From contig JAGHSL010000146.1 of assembly GCA_018065885.1 (NCBI GenBank), forward strand, positions 1 to 5,032: a stretch of 5,032 nucleotides of DNA. The letters are read 5' to 3'. A program made the position numbers and the translations under genes. Position 1 is the stretch's first letter. Each line of letters opens with the position of its first letter. Below, piece after piece: positions 5,000 to 5,032 of this stretch. Below the pieces are notes generated by a model, which saw nothing but the letters and a program-made list of their open reading frames with translations, was not told where the DNA came from and ran no database searches. Source of the stretch: Candidatus Limimorpha equi (GTDB lineage: Bacteria; Bacteroidota; Bacteroidia; Bacteroidales; F082).

Positions 5000-5024
5000 G
5001 ATGATTATCACATTTTTCAAACCG

Positions 5025-5032
5025 CAAAAATA
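5025..5032 (-). promoter_or_regulatory. -7 promoter element of the ATPase gene
   Basis: TATTTTTG at 5032-5025 on the minus strand fits TAnnTTTG exactly. Transcription would start near 5018, about 20 bases before the ATG at 4999 and at or past the TTG at 5020, which supports the ATG as the real start. The -33 region lies outside the window. Confidence 0.5.

Overview
The window looks like chromosomal DNA of a Bacteroidales gut bacterium (Bacteroides, Parabacteroides or a close relative). The grounds are repeated matches to the Bacteroidetes promoter -7 box TAnnTTTG close upstream of genes, a TPR/transmembrane/HTH membrane regulator of the kind common in this order, an AAA ATPase of the DUF4143 type that Bacteroides carry in many copies, and AT-rich spacers. 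No rRNA, tRNA or CRISPR array was seen. All supported genes lie on the minus strand, so they read from right to left.

Right part (3689-5032): a complete AAA ATPase/DUF4143 gene with its -7 box at the window edge. The usual-looking start is the ATG at 4999; a TTG 21 bases upstream is in frame but is probably not used. Overlapping its stop codon in another frame is a 26-codon C-terminal tail of an unrelated protein (3616-3696), which marks an old junction.

Middle (about 2790-3615): some 800 bases without a convincing gene. The stretch is full of perfect or near-perfect inverted repeats: a 15-bp arm pair, a nested 14-bp stem, a GC-rich 160-base fold closed by 7-bp and 12-bp arms, and two hairpins followed by T-runs pointing rightward. 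It looks like a structured dispersed repeat or an RNA-coding element rather than protein-coding DNA.

Left-centre (555-2774): a 739-residue membrane regulator with a lipoprotein-type signal, periplasmic TPR-like repeats, one transmembrane helix, a long hendecad coiled coil, a degenerate LuxR-like region, and a C-terminal winged helix joined through a VPQD repeat that is an exact 12-bp tandem duplication. Its -7 box sits so close to the ATG that the mRNA may be nearly leaderless.

Left edge (1-554): downstream of the regulator lies a spacer with five GYTGGA boxes arranged as an inverted operator-like cluster, then a good Bacteroides promoter, then a 58-codon gene for a small exported protein. 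That reading frame ends at a TGA that may be the first bases of an IS element whose HTH gene starts at 82 and runs off the window. The working idea is that the membrane regulator controls the neighbouring exported protein through the boxes, and that an IS insertion has cut that protein short.
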